DNA of 64,000 bases from Flavobacterium undicola. Its GTDB lineage: Bacteria; Bacteroidota; Bacteroidia; Flavobacteriales; Flavobacteriaceae. The translations under genes were made by a program, and so were the position numbers. Under the pieces are notes generated by a model. The model was not told where the DNA came from. It saw only the letters and a program-made list of their open reading frames with translations, and ran no database searches. The stretch spans positions 62,001 through 126,000 of the forward strand of contig NZ_JAAAPM020000002.1 of NCBI RefSeq assembly GCF_009909155.2. Reading direction: 5' to 3'. Position 1 is the stretch's first letter. Every line of letters begins with the position of its first letter. Shown here piece after piece: positions 34,010 through 43,679 of the stretch.

Positions 34010-36559
34010 TTATAAATTAGTAGCCTCTCCGGTTTTGTGAATTTTCACATTTAATTCTTGAGAGCCGTCTTCTATGTCCATGAAGATTTCGTCGCCAGCA
34101 GTAATTTTTGAAGTAATAATTTCTTCGGCAAGTGTGTCTTCAACATATTTTTGAATCGCTCTTTTTAAAGGTCTTGCGCCAAATTGTTTGTCGAAACCTT
34201 TTTCAGCGATAAATGCTTTGGCTTTGTCTGAAAGATTTAAAGTGTATCCTAATTCAGCTATTCGAGCATATAATTTTTTCAATTCGATTTCGATAATCAA
34301 ATCAATATCATGTTTTTCTAAAGCATTAAATACAATTACATCGTCAATTCTATTTAAGAATTCAGGTGCAAATGTTTTCTTTAAAGCATTTTCAATAATA
34401 CTTTTCGAATTATCATCTGCCTGAGCTACTTTGGCAGCAGTTCCAAAACCTACTCCTTGACCAAAATCTTTTAATTGTCTTGCTCCAACATTTGAAGTCA
34501 TGATAATAATAGTGTTTTTGAAATCAATTTTTCGACCTAAACTATCTGTTAAGTATCCGTCGTCTAAAACTTGTAACAACATGTTGAAAACATCCGGATG
34601 TGCTTTTTCGATTTCGTCTAAAAGAACAACGCAATACGGTTTTCTTCTTACTTTTTCAGTTAATTGTCCACCTTCTTCATAACCTACGTATCCCGGAGGC
34701 GCACCAATTAAACGAGAGATGGCAAATTTCTCCATGTATTCACTCATGTCAATTCGTACCAAGGCATCTTCAGAATCGAATAATTCTTTAGCTAAAACTT
34801 TAGCTAATTGCGTTTTCCCAACTCCTGTTTGTCCTAAGAAAATAAACGAACCAATAGGACGGTTAGGATCTTTCAATCCAGCGCGATTTCTTTGAATAGA
34901 ACGGGCAATTTTAATTACAGCTTCACTTTGACCAATAACTTTACTTTCGATAAGTTGTGGTAGTTTAGCTAGTTTGTTGCTTTCTGTTTGCGCAATACGA
35001 TTTACAGGGATTCCTGTCATCATAGAAACCACATCAGCTACGTTGTCCTCAGTTACTTGGATTCGGTTGCTTTTAGCATCTTCTTCCCATTGTTCCTGAG
35101 CAATTGCTAAATCTTTTTCAATGCGTTTTTCATCATCGCGAAGTTTAGCAGCTTCTTCGTATTTTTGTTTTTTAACTACCGCATTTTTTAATTCTCTAAT
35201 TTCTTCTAATTGACGTTCCAGGTCAAGGATTTTTTTAGGAACTTCAATGTTGGTAATGTGAACACGTGAACCTGCCTCATCTAATGCATCGATAGCTTTG
35301 TCTGGTAAAAAACGTTCCGACATATATCGGTTTGTTAATTTTACACAGGCTTCAATTGCTTCCGGTGTGTAGGTAACATTATGATGATCTTCGTATTTGT
35401 TTTTAACATTGTTCAAAATGGTAATTGTTTCTTCTACCGAGGTAGGTTCTACAATAATTTTTTGAAAACGTCTTTCTAAAGCACCATCTTTTTCAATGTA
35501 TTGTCTATACTCATCAAGAGTTGTAGCACCAATACATTGTATTTCACCTCTGGCTAAAGCAGGCTTGAACATGTTAGATGCGTCTAGCGAACCTGTAGCA
35601 CCACCAGCTCCTACGATAGTGTGAATTTCGTCAATGAAAAGAATAATGTCGTCATTTTTTTCTAATTCGTTCATTACAGCTTTCATGCGTTCTTCAAACT
35701 GACCGCGGTATTTGGTACCAGCAACTAAGCTTGCTAAATCTAAAGTAACAACTCGTTTATTGAATAAAATTCGGGAAACTTTCTTTTGGATAATACGTAA
35801 AGCTAAGCCTTCGGCAATAGCTGATTTTCCAACTCCCGGTTCACCAATCAATAAAGGGTTGTTTTTTTTACGACGGCTTAGGATTTGGCAAACACGTTCA
35901 ATTTCTTTCTCGCGTCCTACAACAGGATCCAGTTTTCCTTCTTCGGCCATATCAGTTAAATCTCTACCAAAGTTGTCTAAAACAGGCGTTTTAGATTTCT
36001 TGTTAGACTTGTTGGCTGGATTATTGAAATTGCCTTCTTTTAAACTGTCATCTTGTCCTAAATCGTCATTGTAAGAGTCTGTGGCTCTTGGTAAATTTTC
36101 TAAGAATTCTTCTTCGCTTGGTGTCATATTTAAATATTGTTCTTTAGCTACGTCATAATCTATTTTTAGTTTATTTAGTAGCTTGGTTGTAGGATCGTTT
36201 TCGTTTCTTAATATGCATAGTAACAAATGAGCCGTACTAACTGAGGGACTCTGAAAAACTTTGGCTTCTAGAAAAGTTGTTTTTAATGCACGCTCCGCCT
36301 GACGAGTCAAATGCAGGTTTTTCTTTTCTAAATTACTATCTATTCCTGGGATAGCAGGGCTTAGGATTTCTACCTTTCTGCGTAAATGATCTAAATCAAT
36401 AGATAAACTGTTTAATATCTGTATTGCTTTACCATTACCATCTCTAAGGATACCAAGCATCAAGTGTTCTGTCCCAATGAAGTCATGACCCAGTCGTAAA
36501 GCCTCTTCTTTACTGTAGGTAATAACGTCTTTTACTCTTGGTGAAAAATTATCATCCAT
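34010..36559 (-). CDS. clpC: ATP-dependent Clp protease ATP-binding subunit ClpC
   Basis: ClpC is a Hsp100 unfoldase that feeds ClpP and handles protein quality control in the cytoplasm. The 849-residue protein shows Clp_N repeats (1-150, [20 protein letters not shown]), first AAA+ module (Walker [14 protein letters not shown]; Walker [16 protein letters not shown]), a UVR-type linker ([20 protein letters not shown]), and second AAA+ module ([33 protein letters not shown]). The central insertion and UVR motif separate ClpC from ClpA and ClpB. It is monocistronic and diverges from gyrA across 256 bp, in which no exact TAnnTTTG box was found. Confidence 0.96.
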   Translation of the reverse strand: MDDNFSPRVKDVITYSKEEALRLGHDFIGTEHLMLGILRDGNGKAIQILNSLSIDLDHLRRKVEILSPAIPGIDSNLEKKNLHLTRQAERALKTTFLEAKVFQSPSVSTAHLLLCILRNENDPTTKLLNKLKIDYDVAKEQYLNMTPSEEEFLENLPRATDSYNDDLGQDDSLKEGNFNNPANKSNKKSKTPVLDNFGRDLTDMAEEGKLDPVVGREKEIERVCQILSRRKKNNPLLIGEPGVGKSAIAEGLALRIIQKKVSRILFNKRVVTLDLASLVAGTKYRGQFEERMKAVMNELEKNDDIILFIDEIHTIVGAGGATGSLDASNMFKPALARGEIQCIGATTLDEYRQYIEKDGALERRFQKIIVEPTSVEETITILNNVKNKYEDHHNVTYTPEAIEACVKLTNRYMSERFLPDKAIDALDEAGSRVHITNIEVPKKILDLERQLEEIRELKNAVVKKQKYEEAAKLRDDEKRIEKDLAIAQEQWEEDAKSNRIQVTEDNVADVVSMMTGIPVNRIAQTESNKLAKLPQLIESKVIGQSEAVIKIARSIQRNRAGLKDPNRPIGSFIFLGQTGVGKTQLAKVLAKELFDSEDALVRIDMSEYMEKFAISRLIGAPPGYVGYEEGGQLTEKVRRKPYCVVLLDEIEKAHPDVFNMLLQVLDDGYLTDSLGRKIDFKNTIIIMTSNVGARQLKDFGQGVGFGTAAKVAQADDNSKSIIENALKKTFAPEFLNRIDDVIVFNALEKHDIDLIIEIELKKLYARIAELGYTLNLSDKAKAFIAEKGFDKQFGARPLKRAIQKYVEDTLAEEIITSKITAGDEIFMDIEDGSQELNVKIHKTGEATNL

Positions 36560-36815
36560 AATATTTATTTCTAGTATGTGTAAATTTAGTGAATTACTAA
36601 TTGAAAAACAAAAACCGTACCTAAGTACTTATGTCAGCTAATAGACAAAAAAAAAGGCAGAAAAGCTTGAATTTGTTTTTAATTTATTAAACAAAAGCCA
36701 ATGTTAAGTTGTTAATAAATCATTGAAATTAGTGTATTGAAAAGCTTTTAAAAATTTCAGAAATCCGTATATTGGCACGTTTTGAAATGAATATAATTAT
36801 TTAATATAACAACTT

Positions 36816-39461
36816 ATGTCTGAAGGAGAAAAGTTAATTCCTATTAACATAGAAGATGAAATGAAATCAGCTTACATTGATTATTCAATGTCGGTAATTG
36901 TATCAAGAGCACTTCCAGATGTTAGAGATGGTTTGAAACCAGTACATCGAAGAGTACTTTATGGAATGTATGATTTGGGAGTAACTTCAAGATCTGCTCA
37001 TAAAAAATCCGCAAGAATTGTCGGGGAAGTTTTAGGAAAGTACCATCCACATGGAGATACTTCGGTTTACGACGCTATGGTGCGTATGGCACAAGAGTGG
37101 AGTATGCGTTATTTATTAGTTGACGGTCAAGGTAACTTTGGTTCTGTAGATGGTGATAGTCCTGCAGCAATGCGTTATACTGAGGCTAGAATGCGTAAGA
37201 TTTCAGAAGAAATAATGGCTGATATCGAAAAAGAAACAGTTGATTTTCAATTGAACTTTGATGATACATTGTATGAGCCAAAAGTAATGCCTACAAGAGT
37301 TCCTACCTTATTAATTAATGGAGCTACTGGTATTGCAGTAGGTATGGCTACTAATATGCCACCACATAATTTAACGGAAGTTATTAATGGTACATTGGCT
37401 TATCTTGATAATAATGATATTGAAATAGACGAATTAATGACGCATATTAAAGCTCCGGATTTTCCAACTGGAGGGATAATATATGGTTATGAAGGAGTTC
37501 GTGAAGCATTTAAAACGGGTAGAGGACGTATTGTAATGCGTGCTAAAGTTGGTTTTGAAGAAGTGGATGGAAGAGAATCTATTATTGTTACTGAGATACC
37601 TTATCAAGTCAATAAAGCTGACATGATTAAACGTACAGCTGATTTGGTTAACGAAAAGAAAATTGAAGGAATTGCTAATATTCGAGATGAATCGGATAGA
37701 AATGGTATGCGTATCGTTTATATCCTGAAACGTGATGCTACTCCAAACGTAGTTTTGAATACCTTATATAAATTCACATCATTACAATCTTCTTTTAGTG
37801 TAAACAATATTGCATTAGTAAAAGGCCGCCCACAAATGTTGAATCTGAAAGATATGATTCATTATTTTATTGAGCACCGTCATGATGTAGTGGTTAGAAG
37901 AACACAGTTTGAATTGCGTAAAGCAGAAGAAAGAGCTCATATTTTAGAAGGTTTAATTATTGCTTCGGATAATATTGATGAAGTGATTACGTTGATTAGA
38001 GGTTCTAAAAATACGGAGGAAGCTCGTGAGAAATTAATCGAAAGATTCAAATTGTCTGATATTCAGGCTCGTGCTATTGTTGAGATGCGTTTACGTCAGT
38101 TAACAGGTTTGGAACAAGACAAGTTAAGAGCGGAATATGACGAATTGATGAAGTTAATCGAGCATTTGAAAGCTTTATTGGCAGATGTAAACCTGAGAAC
38201 GAATTTAATTAAAGAAGAATTAGAAGAAATTCGTGAGAAATACGGAGATGAGCGTCGTTCTCAAATTGAATATTCTGGTGGAGATGTAAGTATCGAAGAT
38301 TTAATTGCTGATGAGAATGTGGTTATTACTATTTCGCATGCGGGTTATATCAAACGTACGAACCTTACTGAATACAAAACTCAAAATAGAGGTGGAGTTG
38401 GTCAAAAAAGTGCAGGAACAAGAGATCAGGATTTCTTAGAGCACATGTTTGTGGCAACAAATCACCAATATATGATGTTCTTTACGCAAAAAGGAAAATG
38501 TTTCTGGATGCGTGTTTATGAAATACCGGAAGGAAGTAAAACTGCTAAAGGTAGAGCGATTCAGAATTTGATCAATATCGAAAGTGATGATAAGGTAAAA
38601 GCATTTATTTGTACTCAGGATTTAAAAGATCAGGATTACATCAAAACGCATAACCTGGTTATGGTAACTAAGCAGGGACAGGTTAAGAAAACGTCTTTAG
38701 AGAAATATTCTAAACCTCGTGTAAATGGTGTTGCTGCAATTACTATTAAAGAAGGAGATGAGTTATTAGGCGCTGAGTTGACTAATGGTGAAAGCCAAAT
38801 TATCCTGGCTGTTAAGTCTGGTAAGTTAGTACGTTTTGAAGAAACTAAGACGCGTCCAATGGGAAGAACAGCTTCCGGAGTACGTGGAATTACATTAAAA
38901 GATGATACCGATGAAGTAATTGGTATGGTTACTGTAGATAAAAATGATATTAACGATTCGCAAATTTTAGTGGTAACTGAAAATGGATACGGAAAACGTA
39001 CCAAATTAGTTGACGAAGATGGTGAAGATGTTTACAGAATTACGAATCGTGGTGGAAAAGGGGTTAAAACGCTTAATATCACAGAAAAAACAGGAAATCT
39101 AATTTCGATAAGTGCTGTTACTGATGCTGATGATTTAATGATTATCAATAAATCAGGATTGACTATCAGAATGGCTATTGAAGATTTACGTGTTATGGGA
39201 CGTGCTACGCAAGGGGTTCGATTGATTAATCTAAAAGGGAAAGATTCTATCGCTGCCGTTACAAAAGTAATGAAAGATGATGTTGCTGAAGTTATCGTTG
39301 ATGAAGAAGGTAATGTTATTGAAACTGTAGCCATCGAAAGAGTAAAACCGGATTTAGAAGTTCTTGAAGATGATGGGGTGTTAGAAGATGACGATGATGA
39401 CGATGATTCTGATGAAGAAGAATTAACAGATGAAGATGATTCTGAGGATGACGAAGAATAA
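36816..39461 (+). CDS. gyrA: DNA gyrase subunit A
   Basis: GyrA breaks and rejoins DNA during negative supercoiling, with GyrB. The 881-residue protein has the catalytic tyrosine at 121 ([11 protein letters not shown]), the quinolone-determining segment [17 protein letters not shown] with T82, S83 and D86 (the unmutated flavobacterial form as far as known), and the gyrase-specific GyrA box QNRGGVG at the start of the C-terminal beta-pinwheel, which distinguishes it from ParC. The C-terminus ends in an unusually acidic tail of about 35 residues rich in D and E ([18 protein letters not shown]). It is followed 41 bp later by a TPR gene, a pairing common in Flavobacteriaceae. Confidence 0.97.
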   Translation: MSEGEKLIPINIEDEMKSAYIDYSMSVIVSRALPDVRDGLKPVHRRVLYGMYDLGVTSRSAHKKSARIVGEVLGKYHPHGDTSVYDAMVRMAQEWSMRYLLVDGQGNFGSVDGDSPAAMRYTEARMRKISEEIMADIEKETVDFQLNFDDTLYEPKVMPTRVPTLLINGATGIAVGMATNMPPHNLTEVINGTLAYLDNNDIEIDELMTHIKAPDFPTGGIIYGYEGVREAFKTGRGRIVMRAKVGFEEVDGRESIIVTEIPYQVNKADMIKRTADLVNEKKIEGIANIRDESDRNGMRIVYILKRDATPNVVLNTLYKFTSLQSSFSVNNIALVKGRPQMLNLKDMIHYFIEHRHDVVVRRTQFELRKAEERAHILEGLIIASDNIDEVITLIRGSKNTEEAREKLIERFKLSDIQARAIVEMRLRQLTGLEQDKLRAEYDELMKLIEHLKALLADVNLRTNLIKEELEEIREKYGDERRSQIEYSGGDVSIEDLIADENVVITISHAGYIKRTNLTEYKTQNRGGVGQKSAGTRDQDFLEHMFVATNHQYMMFFTQKGKCFWMRVYEIPEGSKTAKGRAIQNLINIESDDKVKAFICTQDLKDQDYIKTHNLVMVTKQGQVKKTSLEKYSKPRVNGVAAITIKEGDELLGAELTNGESQIILAVKSGKLVRFEETKTRPMGRTASGVRGITLKDDTDEVIGMVTVDKNDINDSQILVVTENGYGKRTKLVDEDGEDVYRITNRGGKGVKTLNITEKTGNLISISAVTDADDLMIINKSGLTIRMAIEDLRVMGRATQGVRLINLKGKDSIAAVTKVMKDDVAEVIVDEEGNVIETVAIERVKPDLEVLEDDGVLEDDDDDDDSDEEELTDEDDSEDDEE

Positions 39462-39502
39462 ACTACAATCAAAATAAACTATAAATATTAAAAAATGTTT
39501 TT

Positions 39503-40777
39503 ATGAAAGGTAAATATGTAATGTTGGCATCAGCTTTATTGCTGTCGGTAGCTACTTTTGCTCAGAAAAATGAATTGAAAGCTGCTGAAAAAGCAGTGAA
39601 AAAGGGCGATATGGCCGAAGTGTTGACAATTTTAAAAGGAGCAGAGTCAGTAATGGCTAATGCTTCGGCTGAAGAAAAAGCACAGTATTTCTTTTTAAAA
39701 GGAAATGCTCATATGGATTTAGTTGATAAAAAAATTGATAAGGATGCTAATATGGCTTTGGCTGCAGAGGCGTATAAAGAATTGATTGCTACTGAAAAAA
39801 CATCGGGGAAATTAAAGTATTCTGCGCAAGCGGCAACTTCTATTACCATGATTAAAAATTTATTAATCAATAGTGGTGTTGAGGCTACTAAAGCTAATAA
39901 TAATTTAGATGGAGCTAAAAAGTTATACGAAGCTTATCAATTGGATAAAAAAGACACTATTAACTTGTATTACGCAGCTTCAACTTATGTAAGTGCTAAA
40001 GATTATGATAAGGCGATGGAGTTGTATAGTGAGTTGAAGCGTTTGAATTATTCAGGAAAAGCAACTGAATATTTAGCTACAAGTAAGGTAAATGGTCAAG
40101 AGGTTGGATTTGCTTCTGTTGCTGAAAGAGATAGGGCGGTAAAATTAGGAACTCATGAAAAACCAAGAACTGAAGAGGTGCCTTCTAAAAGAGGAGAGAT
40201 TTACAAAAACATGGCTTTAATTTTAGTGGATAAAGGACAAATTGCTGAAGCTAAAAAAGCAGTTGCTGATGCTAGAACTGCAAATCCAGATGATTCTTCA
40301 TTGATGTTAACTGAGGCTAACTTGTATTTGCAAACTAAAGATTTTGATAGATACAAACAGATTATTACTGAAGTGTTAGCGAAAAATCCTAATGATGCCG
40401 GATTAGTTTATAATTTAGGTGTTATTTCAGCTAATGCAAATGATAATGCAGAGGCTGAGAAATATTATAAGAGAGCGGTTGAAATCAAACCTGATTATAC
40501 AAATGCTTATATCAATTTAGCGGTTTTAAAATTACAAAACGAGAAAGTGCTGATTGAGGAAATGAACAAATTGGGTACTTCTGATAAAGATATGAAACGC
40601 TATGATGTCTTGAAAAAGAAAAGAGAGGAATTGTTTAAAAGTACTTTGCCTTACTTGAAAAAAGCCTATGAGTTAGATCCTGAGAATATGGATGTTGCAA
40701 AAACACTTTCAGGAGTTTATGGAGCATTAGAAATGACTGAAGAGAAAAATGCTTTAAAAGCTAAAATGAAAAAATAA
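39503..40777 (+). CDS. Exported tetratricopeptide-repeat protein
   Basis: This 424-residue protein has a signal peptide (KGKYVMLASALLLSVATFAQ) and then helical hairpins of TPR type. The clearest units are around 232-265 (GEIYKNMALILVDKGQIAEA), 300-335 (NDAGLVYNLGVISANANDNA) and 333-350 (AEKYYKRAVEIKPDYTNAY). TPRs mediate protein-protein contacts; the protein probably acts in the periplasm. It begins 41 bp after gyrA, so it likely shares its transcript, though no functional link is known. A bidirectional terminator follows at 40801. Confidence 0.88.
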   Translation: MKGKYVMLASALLLSVATFAQKNELKAAEKAVKKGDMAEVLTILKGAESVMANASAEEKAQYFFLKGNAHMDLVDKKIDKDANMALAAEAYKELIATEKTSGKLKYSAQAATSITMIKNLLINSGVEATKANNNLDGAKKLYEAYQLDKKDTINLYYAASTYVSAKDYDKAMELYSELKRLNYSGKATEYLATSKVNGQEVGFASVAERDRAVKLGTHEKPRTEEVPSKRGEIYKNMALILVDKGQIAEAKKAVADARTANPDDSSLMLTEANLYLQTKDFDRYKQIITEVLAKNPNDAGLVYNLGVISANANDNAEAEKYYKRAVEIKPDYTNAYINLAVLKLQNEKVLIEEMNKLGTSDKDMKRYDVLKKKREELFKSTLPYLKKAYELDPENMDVAKTLSGVYGALEMTEEKNALKAKMKK

Positions 40778-40800
40778 GCTTTAATAAAAAAGTGCTAAAA

Positions 40801-40840
40801 AAAATCCTCTTTAAAATAATTTTAAAGAGGATTTTTTTTT
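40801..40840. terminator. Bidirectional terminator
   Basis: AAAATCCTCTTTAAAA (40801-40816) pairs with TTTTAAAGAGGATTTT (40820-40835), a 16-bp perfect stem with a 3-nt loop and a T9 tail. It lies between the convergent TPR and NlpC/P60 genes and overlaps the last two bases of the latter. Confidence 0.9.
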
Positions 40841-41600
40841 AGATAATTTTTTTTATGACTCTAAGTTTGTGTGTGTGTTTATTGGTCTCGGCATTGAAAA
40901 TACCTAAATGATCAATCCTGTCAATTCTAACTTTGCCACTGGCATGAATGATGTAGTTGTTTTCCATGATAATGCCCACATGGATGATGTTACCTTCTTC
41001 GTTATCAAAAAAAGCTAAATCACCGGGTTCACTTTCTTCAATAAAACTTAAAGCTTCTCCTTGTGTTGCTTGTTGCGAAGCGTCTCTTAAAAGTTTGTAA
41101 CCGTTAAGTTTGTAGACCATTTGTGTAAAACCGGAACAATCAATTCCAAAAGGTGTTTTTCCACCCCATAAATAAGGAGCGTTTAAGTATAGGTAAGAGG
41201 TATTGATGATATTTTTTTTGTCTTTAATCCCATTTACTTTTGTGCCTTCAAACTCATAATTCTGAGTGTTGATTTCGTTATTGTTCAAGAATGACAAAGA
41301 AGCCCCTAGAGGAATAGGAATTAATGTATTAGAAGTTCCTGTAATGTATTCGATTAAATCGGAATTTAATATCAGGGTTTCTTTTGATAATTGCTCGTAA
41401 TTTGATTCGGAAATTTCTTGATATTGTTTAGAATCTACCCAACCTTCATAGTCGTCATATTGTAATTTAATACGAGACCATTGTTTGTGTTTTTCTAATA
41501 TTTTAAAATGTTCGCCAAATAAGACTTGAGAAACAATTTCACTTTTGTCACTAGGTTCAAACCGAAGTGGGATAATAGCTAGATTACATATTCCAAACAT
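40839..41600 (-). CDS. NlpC/P60 (C40) peptidase with N-terminal SH3 domain
   Basis: This is a cell-wall endopeptidase of the gamma-D-Glu-Xaa type. The 253-residue protein has an SH3b domain (about 5-62, SQVLFGEHFKILEKHKQWSR and YEGWVDSKQY), a second SH3-like region (about 70-120), and the catalytic NlpC/P60 domain (130-253) with Cys155 in FGIDCSGFTQMVYK, His207 in IIHVGIIM and a third polar residue His219. There is no obvious N-terminal signal sequence, which is odd for a peptidoglycan enzyme; it may be exported unconventionally or act on recycled cytoplasmic peptides. It follows the thiolase gene by 13 bp. Confidence 0.9.
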   Translation of the reverse strand: MFGICNLAIIPLRFEPSDKSEIVSQVLFGEHFKILEKHKQWSRIKLQYDDYEGWVDSKQYQEISESNYEQLSKETLILNSDLIEYITGTSNTLIPIPLGASLSFLNNNEINTQNYEFEGTKVNGIKDKKNIINTSYLYLNAPYLWGGKTPFGIDCSGFTQMVYKLNGYKLLRDASQQATQGEALSFIEESEPGDLAFFDNEEGNIIHVGIIMENNYIIHASGKVRIDRIDHLGIFNAETNKHTHKLRVIKKII

Positions 41601-41613
41601 TAATTATATTTTT

Positions 41614-42792
41614 TTAGATTCTTTCAATAACAATTGCTGAAGCGCCGCCACCTCCGTTGCATATTGCAGCAGCTCCTATTTTTGCATTATTCTGTTCTAA
41701 AACATTTAGTAAGCTTACAATAATTCGAGCGCCAGAACAGCCTAGCGGATGACCTAAGGCAACAGCTCCGCCATTAATGTTAACTTTATTACTGTCTAAA
41801 CCAAGGATTTTAATATTGGCTAAGCCAACAACTGAAAAAGCTTCATTGAATTCGAAAAAATCGACATCGTTGATTGTGATACCTGCTTTCTCTAAGGCTT
41901 TAGGTAAGGCCTTAGCAGGGCTTGTAGTGAACCATTTTGGTTCTTGTGCAGCATCGGCATAACCTTTAATGTAAGCCAATGGTTTGAGTTTTAATTGGGC
42001 GGCTTTTTCTTCGCTCATTAATACTAAAGCAGCAGCTCCATCATTTATAGTAGAAGCATTCGCTGCGGTTACAGTGCCGTCTTTTGAAAAAACAGGATTT
42101 AAAGTGGAGATTTTGTCTAATTTGATATTGGTAAATTCTTCATCTTTTGCAATAACAATTGGTCCACCACGTCTTTGTGGTACTTCAACAGGAACAACTT
42201 CATTATTAAATTTACCCAATTCCCAAGCTTCAGCAGAACGTCTGTAAGATTCGATAGCATAATTATCTTGTTCTTCTCTACTTATCTTGTATTCGGTAGC
42301 ACAGAGGTCAGCATATACTCCCATAGCTTGGTTGTCGTAAGCATCCATTAGTCCGTCTTTTTGCATTCCGTCAATAAGAGTGGTAGGGCCAAATTTAGTT
42401 CCGTTTCTTAAATGGGTATAATGGGGAATTAAGCTCATGTTTTCCATGCCGCCAGCCACGATAATTTCGGCATCGCCTGCTTGAATAGCTTGAGCGGCCA
42501 TCATTACTGATTTCATTCCTGATGCACAAACTTTATTTATAGTAGTACAAGGAACTGTAGTGTTTAATCCAGCATAAATAGCAGCTTGACGAGCGGGTGC
42601 TTGTCCAACACCGGCTTGGATAACATTACCCATGAGTACTTCGTCAACCAGAGTAGGATCTAGATTAATTTTATCTAAAGCTCCTTTTATTGCTATAGCG
42701 CCAAGTTTAGGGGCTGGAATATCTGATAATGCTCCCATAAAACTTCCGATAGGTGTTCTAACAGCAGAAACGATAACAACTCTTTTGCTCAT
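41614..42792 (-). CDS. Acetyl-CoA C-acyltransferase (thiolase)
   Basis: Thiolase condenses or cleaves acyl-CoA, in acetoacetyl-CoA synthesis or fatty-acid oxidation. The 392-residue enzyme has the full active site at the classic positions: Cys89 (INKVCASGMKS), His348 (ALGHPLGCSGAR) and Cys378 (AICNGGGGASA). FFEFNEAFSVVGLAN is also family-typical. The length and numbering fit the biosynthetic acetyl-CoA acetyltransferase subgroup (AtoB/PhaA). It is upstream of the NlpC/P60 gene in a two-gene operon, with no known functional link between them. Confidence 0.95.
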   Translation of the reverse strand: MSKRVVIVSAVRTPIGSFMGALSDIPAPKLGAIAIKGALDKINLDPTLVDEVLMGNVIQAGVGQAPARQAAIYAGLNTTVPCTTINKVCASGMKSVMMAAQAIQAGDAEIIVAGGMENMSLIPHYTHLRNGTKFGPTTLIDGMQKDGLMDAYDNQAMGVYADLCATEYKISREEQDNYAIESYRRSAEAWELGKFNNEVVPVEVPQRRGGPIVIAKDEEFTNIKLDKISTLNPVFSKDGTVTAANASTINDGAAALVLMSEEKAAQLKLKPLAYIKGYADAAQEPKWFTTSPAKALPKALEKAGITINDVDFFEFNEAFSVVGLANIKILGLDSNKVNINGGAVALGHPLGCSGARIIVSLLNVLEQNNAKIGAAAICNGGGGASAIVIERI

Positions 42793-42975
42793 GACTTAAA
42801 TAATGTTTGAATGTATACTTGTAGCAAATTTACTCTTTTTTGTATAAAATTTAGATTTTCATTAGTTGATTCTATTTTTATAAAAATAGTTTTATTTTTG
42901 TTTGAATCTATGTGTTTGATTGTGAGTGGATTTAAAATAAAGTAAAAAAAATAATAAAAATAATGCCGAAAATAG

Positions 42976-43006
42976 TTGTGAGTAATGGGATGATGTGTTA
43001 CATTTG
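42976..43006 (+). promoter_or_regulatory. Promoter of the tRNA cluster
   Basis: TTG (42976-42978), a 20-bp spacer and TACATTTG (42999-43006) match the Bacteroidota consensus. The expected start is near 43012, 27 bp before tRNA-Ser. Confidence 0.7.
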
Positions 43007-43038
43007 CAACCGCAAAACAAGACACGTTCTTTGAGCTT

Positions 43039-43122
43039 GGAGAGGTGCCAGAGCGGTAATGGAGCAGTTTGCTAAACTGTCGACTGGTAACGGTCGCCAG
43101 GGTTCGAGTCCCTGTCTCTCCG
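43039..43122 (+). tRNA. tRNA-Ser (GCU anticodon)
   Basis: 84 nt with acceptor stem GGAGAGG/TCTCTCC and a long variable arm (CGACTGGTAACGGTCG region) as expected for class II tRNA-Ser. The anticodon loop TTGCTAA gives GCU, and the T arm contains GGTTCGAGTCC. The discriminator is G. CCA is not encoded. Confidence 0.95.
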
Positions 43123-43138
43123 CTTAATATTTTTGCTT

Positions 43139-43213
43139 CGGGGTGTAGCGTAGCCCGGTTATCGCGCCTGCTTTGGGAGCAGGAGGCCGCAGGTTCGAAT
43201 CCTGCCACCCCGA
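43139..43213 (+). tRNA. tRNA-Pro (UGG anticodon)
   Basis: 75 nt with acceptor CGGGGTG/CACCCCG, anticodon loop TTTGGGA (UGG), T arm GGTTCGAATCC, discriminator A, no encoded CCA. The C1-G72 pair is typical of bacterial tRNA-Pro. It follows tRNA-Ser by 16 nt. Confidence 0.95.
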
Positions 43214-43243
43214 CAAAACTTTACCATTAAGTTAAAAAAAAAT

Positions 43244-43320
43244 GGACGCATAGCTCAGTTGGATAGAGCACCTGCCTTCTAAGCAGGCGGTCGAAGGTTC
43301 GAATCCTTCTGCGTTCACCA
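43244..43320 (+). tRNA. tRNA-Arg (UCU anticodon)
   Basis: 77 nt including encoded CCA. Acceptor GGACGCA/TGCGTTC, D arm AGCTCAGTTGGATAGAGCA, anticodon loop CTTCTAA (UCU), T arm GGTTCGAATCC. It reads AGA and AGG, the arginine codons favoured in AT-rich genomes. Confidence 0.95.
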
Positions 43321-43322
43321 CG

Positions 43323-43350
43323 AAACCCACTGTATTCAGTGGGTTTTTTG
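43323..43350 (+). terminator. Terminator of the tRNA cluster
   Basis: AAACCCACTG (43323-43332) and CAGTGGGTTT (43337-43346) form a 10-bp stem with a TATT loop and a following T run. Confidence 0.9.
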
Positions 43351-43438
43351 CGTTTTGTACCTTTTCGTGTTTTTTAATTCCTTACATTTAGCACAACAAA
43401 ACACCTCTTTTTAGTACATTTTTACATATTTTTCACAC

Positions 43439-43552
43439 ATGAAGATCTATGTTAAATTGGTTGGTAATGAAGATTTTAATGCTACACGGATACCGAAGAA
43501 GGAAAACGTTTAGTCAATTCAGGGCCAACATTAGAACTGGTATTGTTATAAA
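43439..43552 (+). pseudogene. Short frameshifted gene remnant
   Basis: ATG at 43439 opens MKIYVKLVGNEDFNATRIPK and stops at TAG 43513. Shifting frame near 43485 continues as DTEEGKRLVNSGPTLELVLL to TAA 43550. The two halves together look like one small protein broken by a single indel. No family was recognised. The rest of the 43351-43679 gap shows no gene; a -7 box for maeB was not found. Confidence 0.35.
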
Positions 43553-43679
43553 TTAAAGAAACTATTTTTTAAAAGTTGAGAGGCATTTTTTAAATAGTTA
43601 TTTTTATATGGGTTAATAATTATTACACAATCAAAAGACAAATTAGAATTAAGATTTATTAAATTTTATAATTGAATTT

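Noticed and set aside
39032..39472. A serine-rich minus-strand frame of 146 codons
   Set aside because: It is the complement of the GAA/GAT-rich acidic tail of gyrA, which gives Ser codons in antisense.
42789..43208. A 139-codon minus-strand frame starting MAGFEPAASCSQSRRDNRAT
   Set aside because: It is antisense to the tRNA-Ser and tRNA-Pro genes; this peptide is a familiar artefact of reading tRNA complements.
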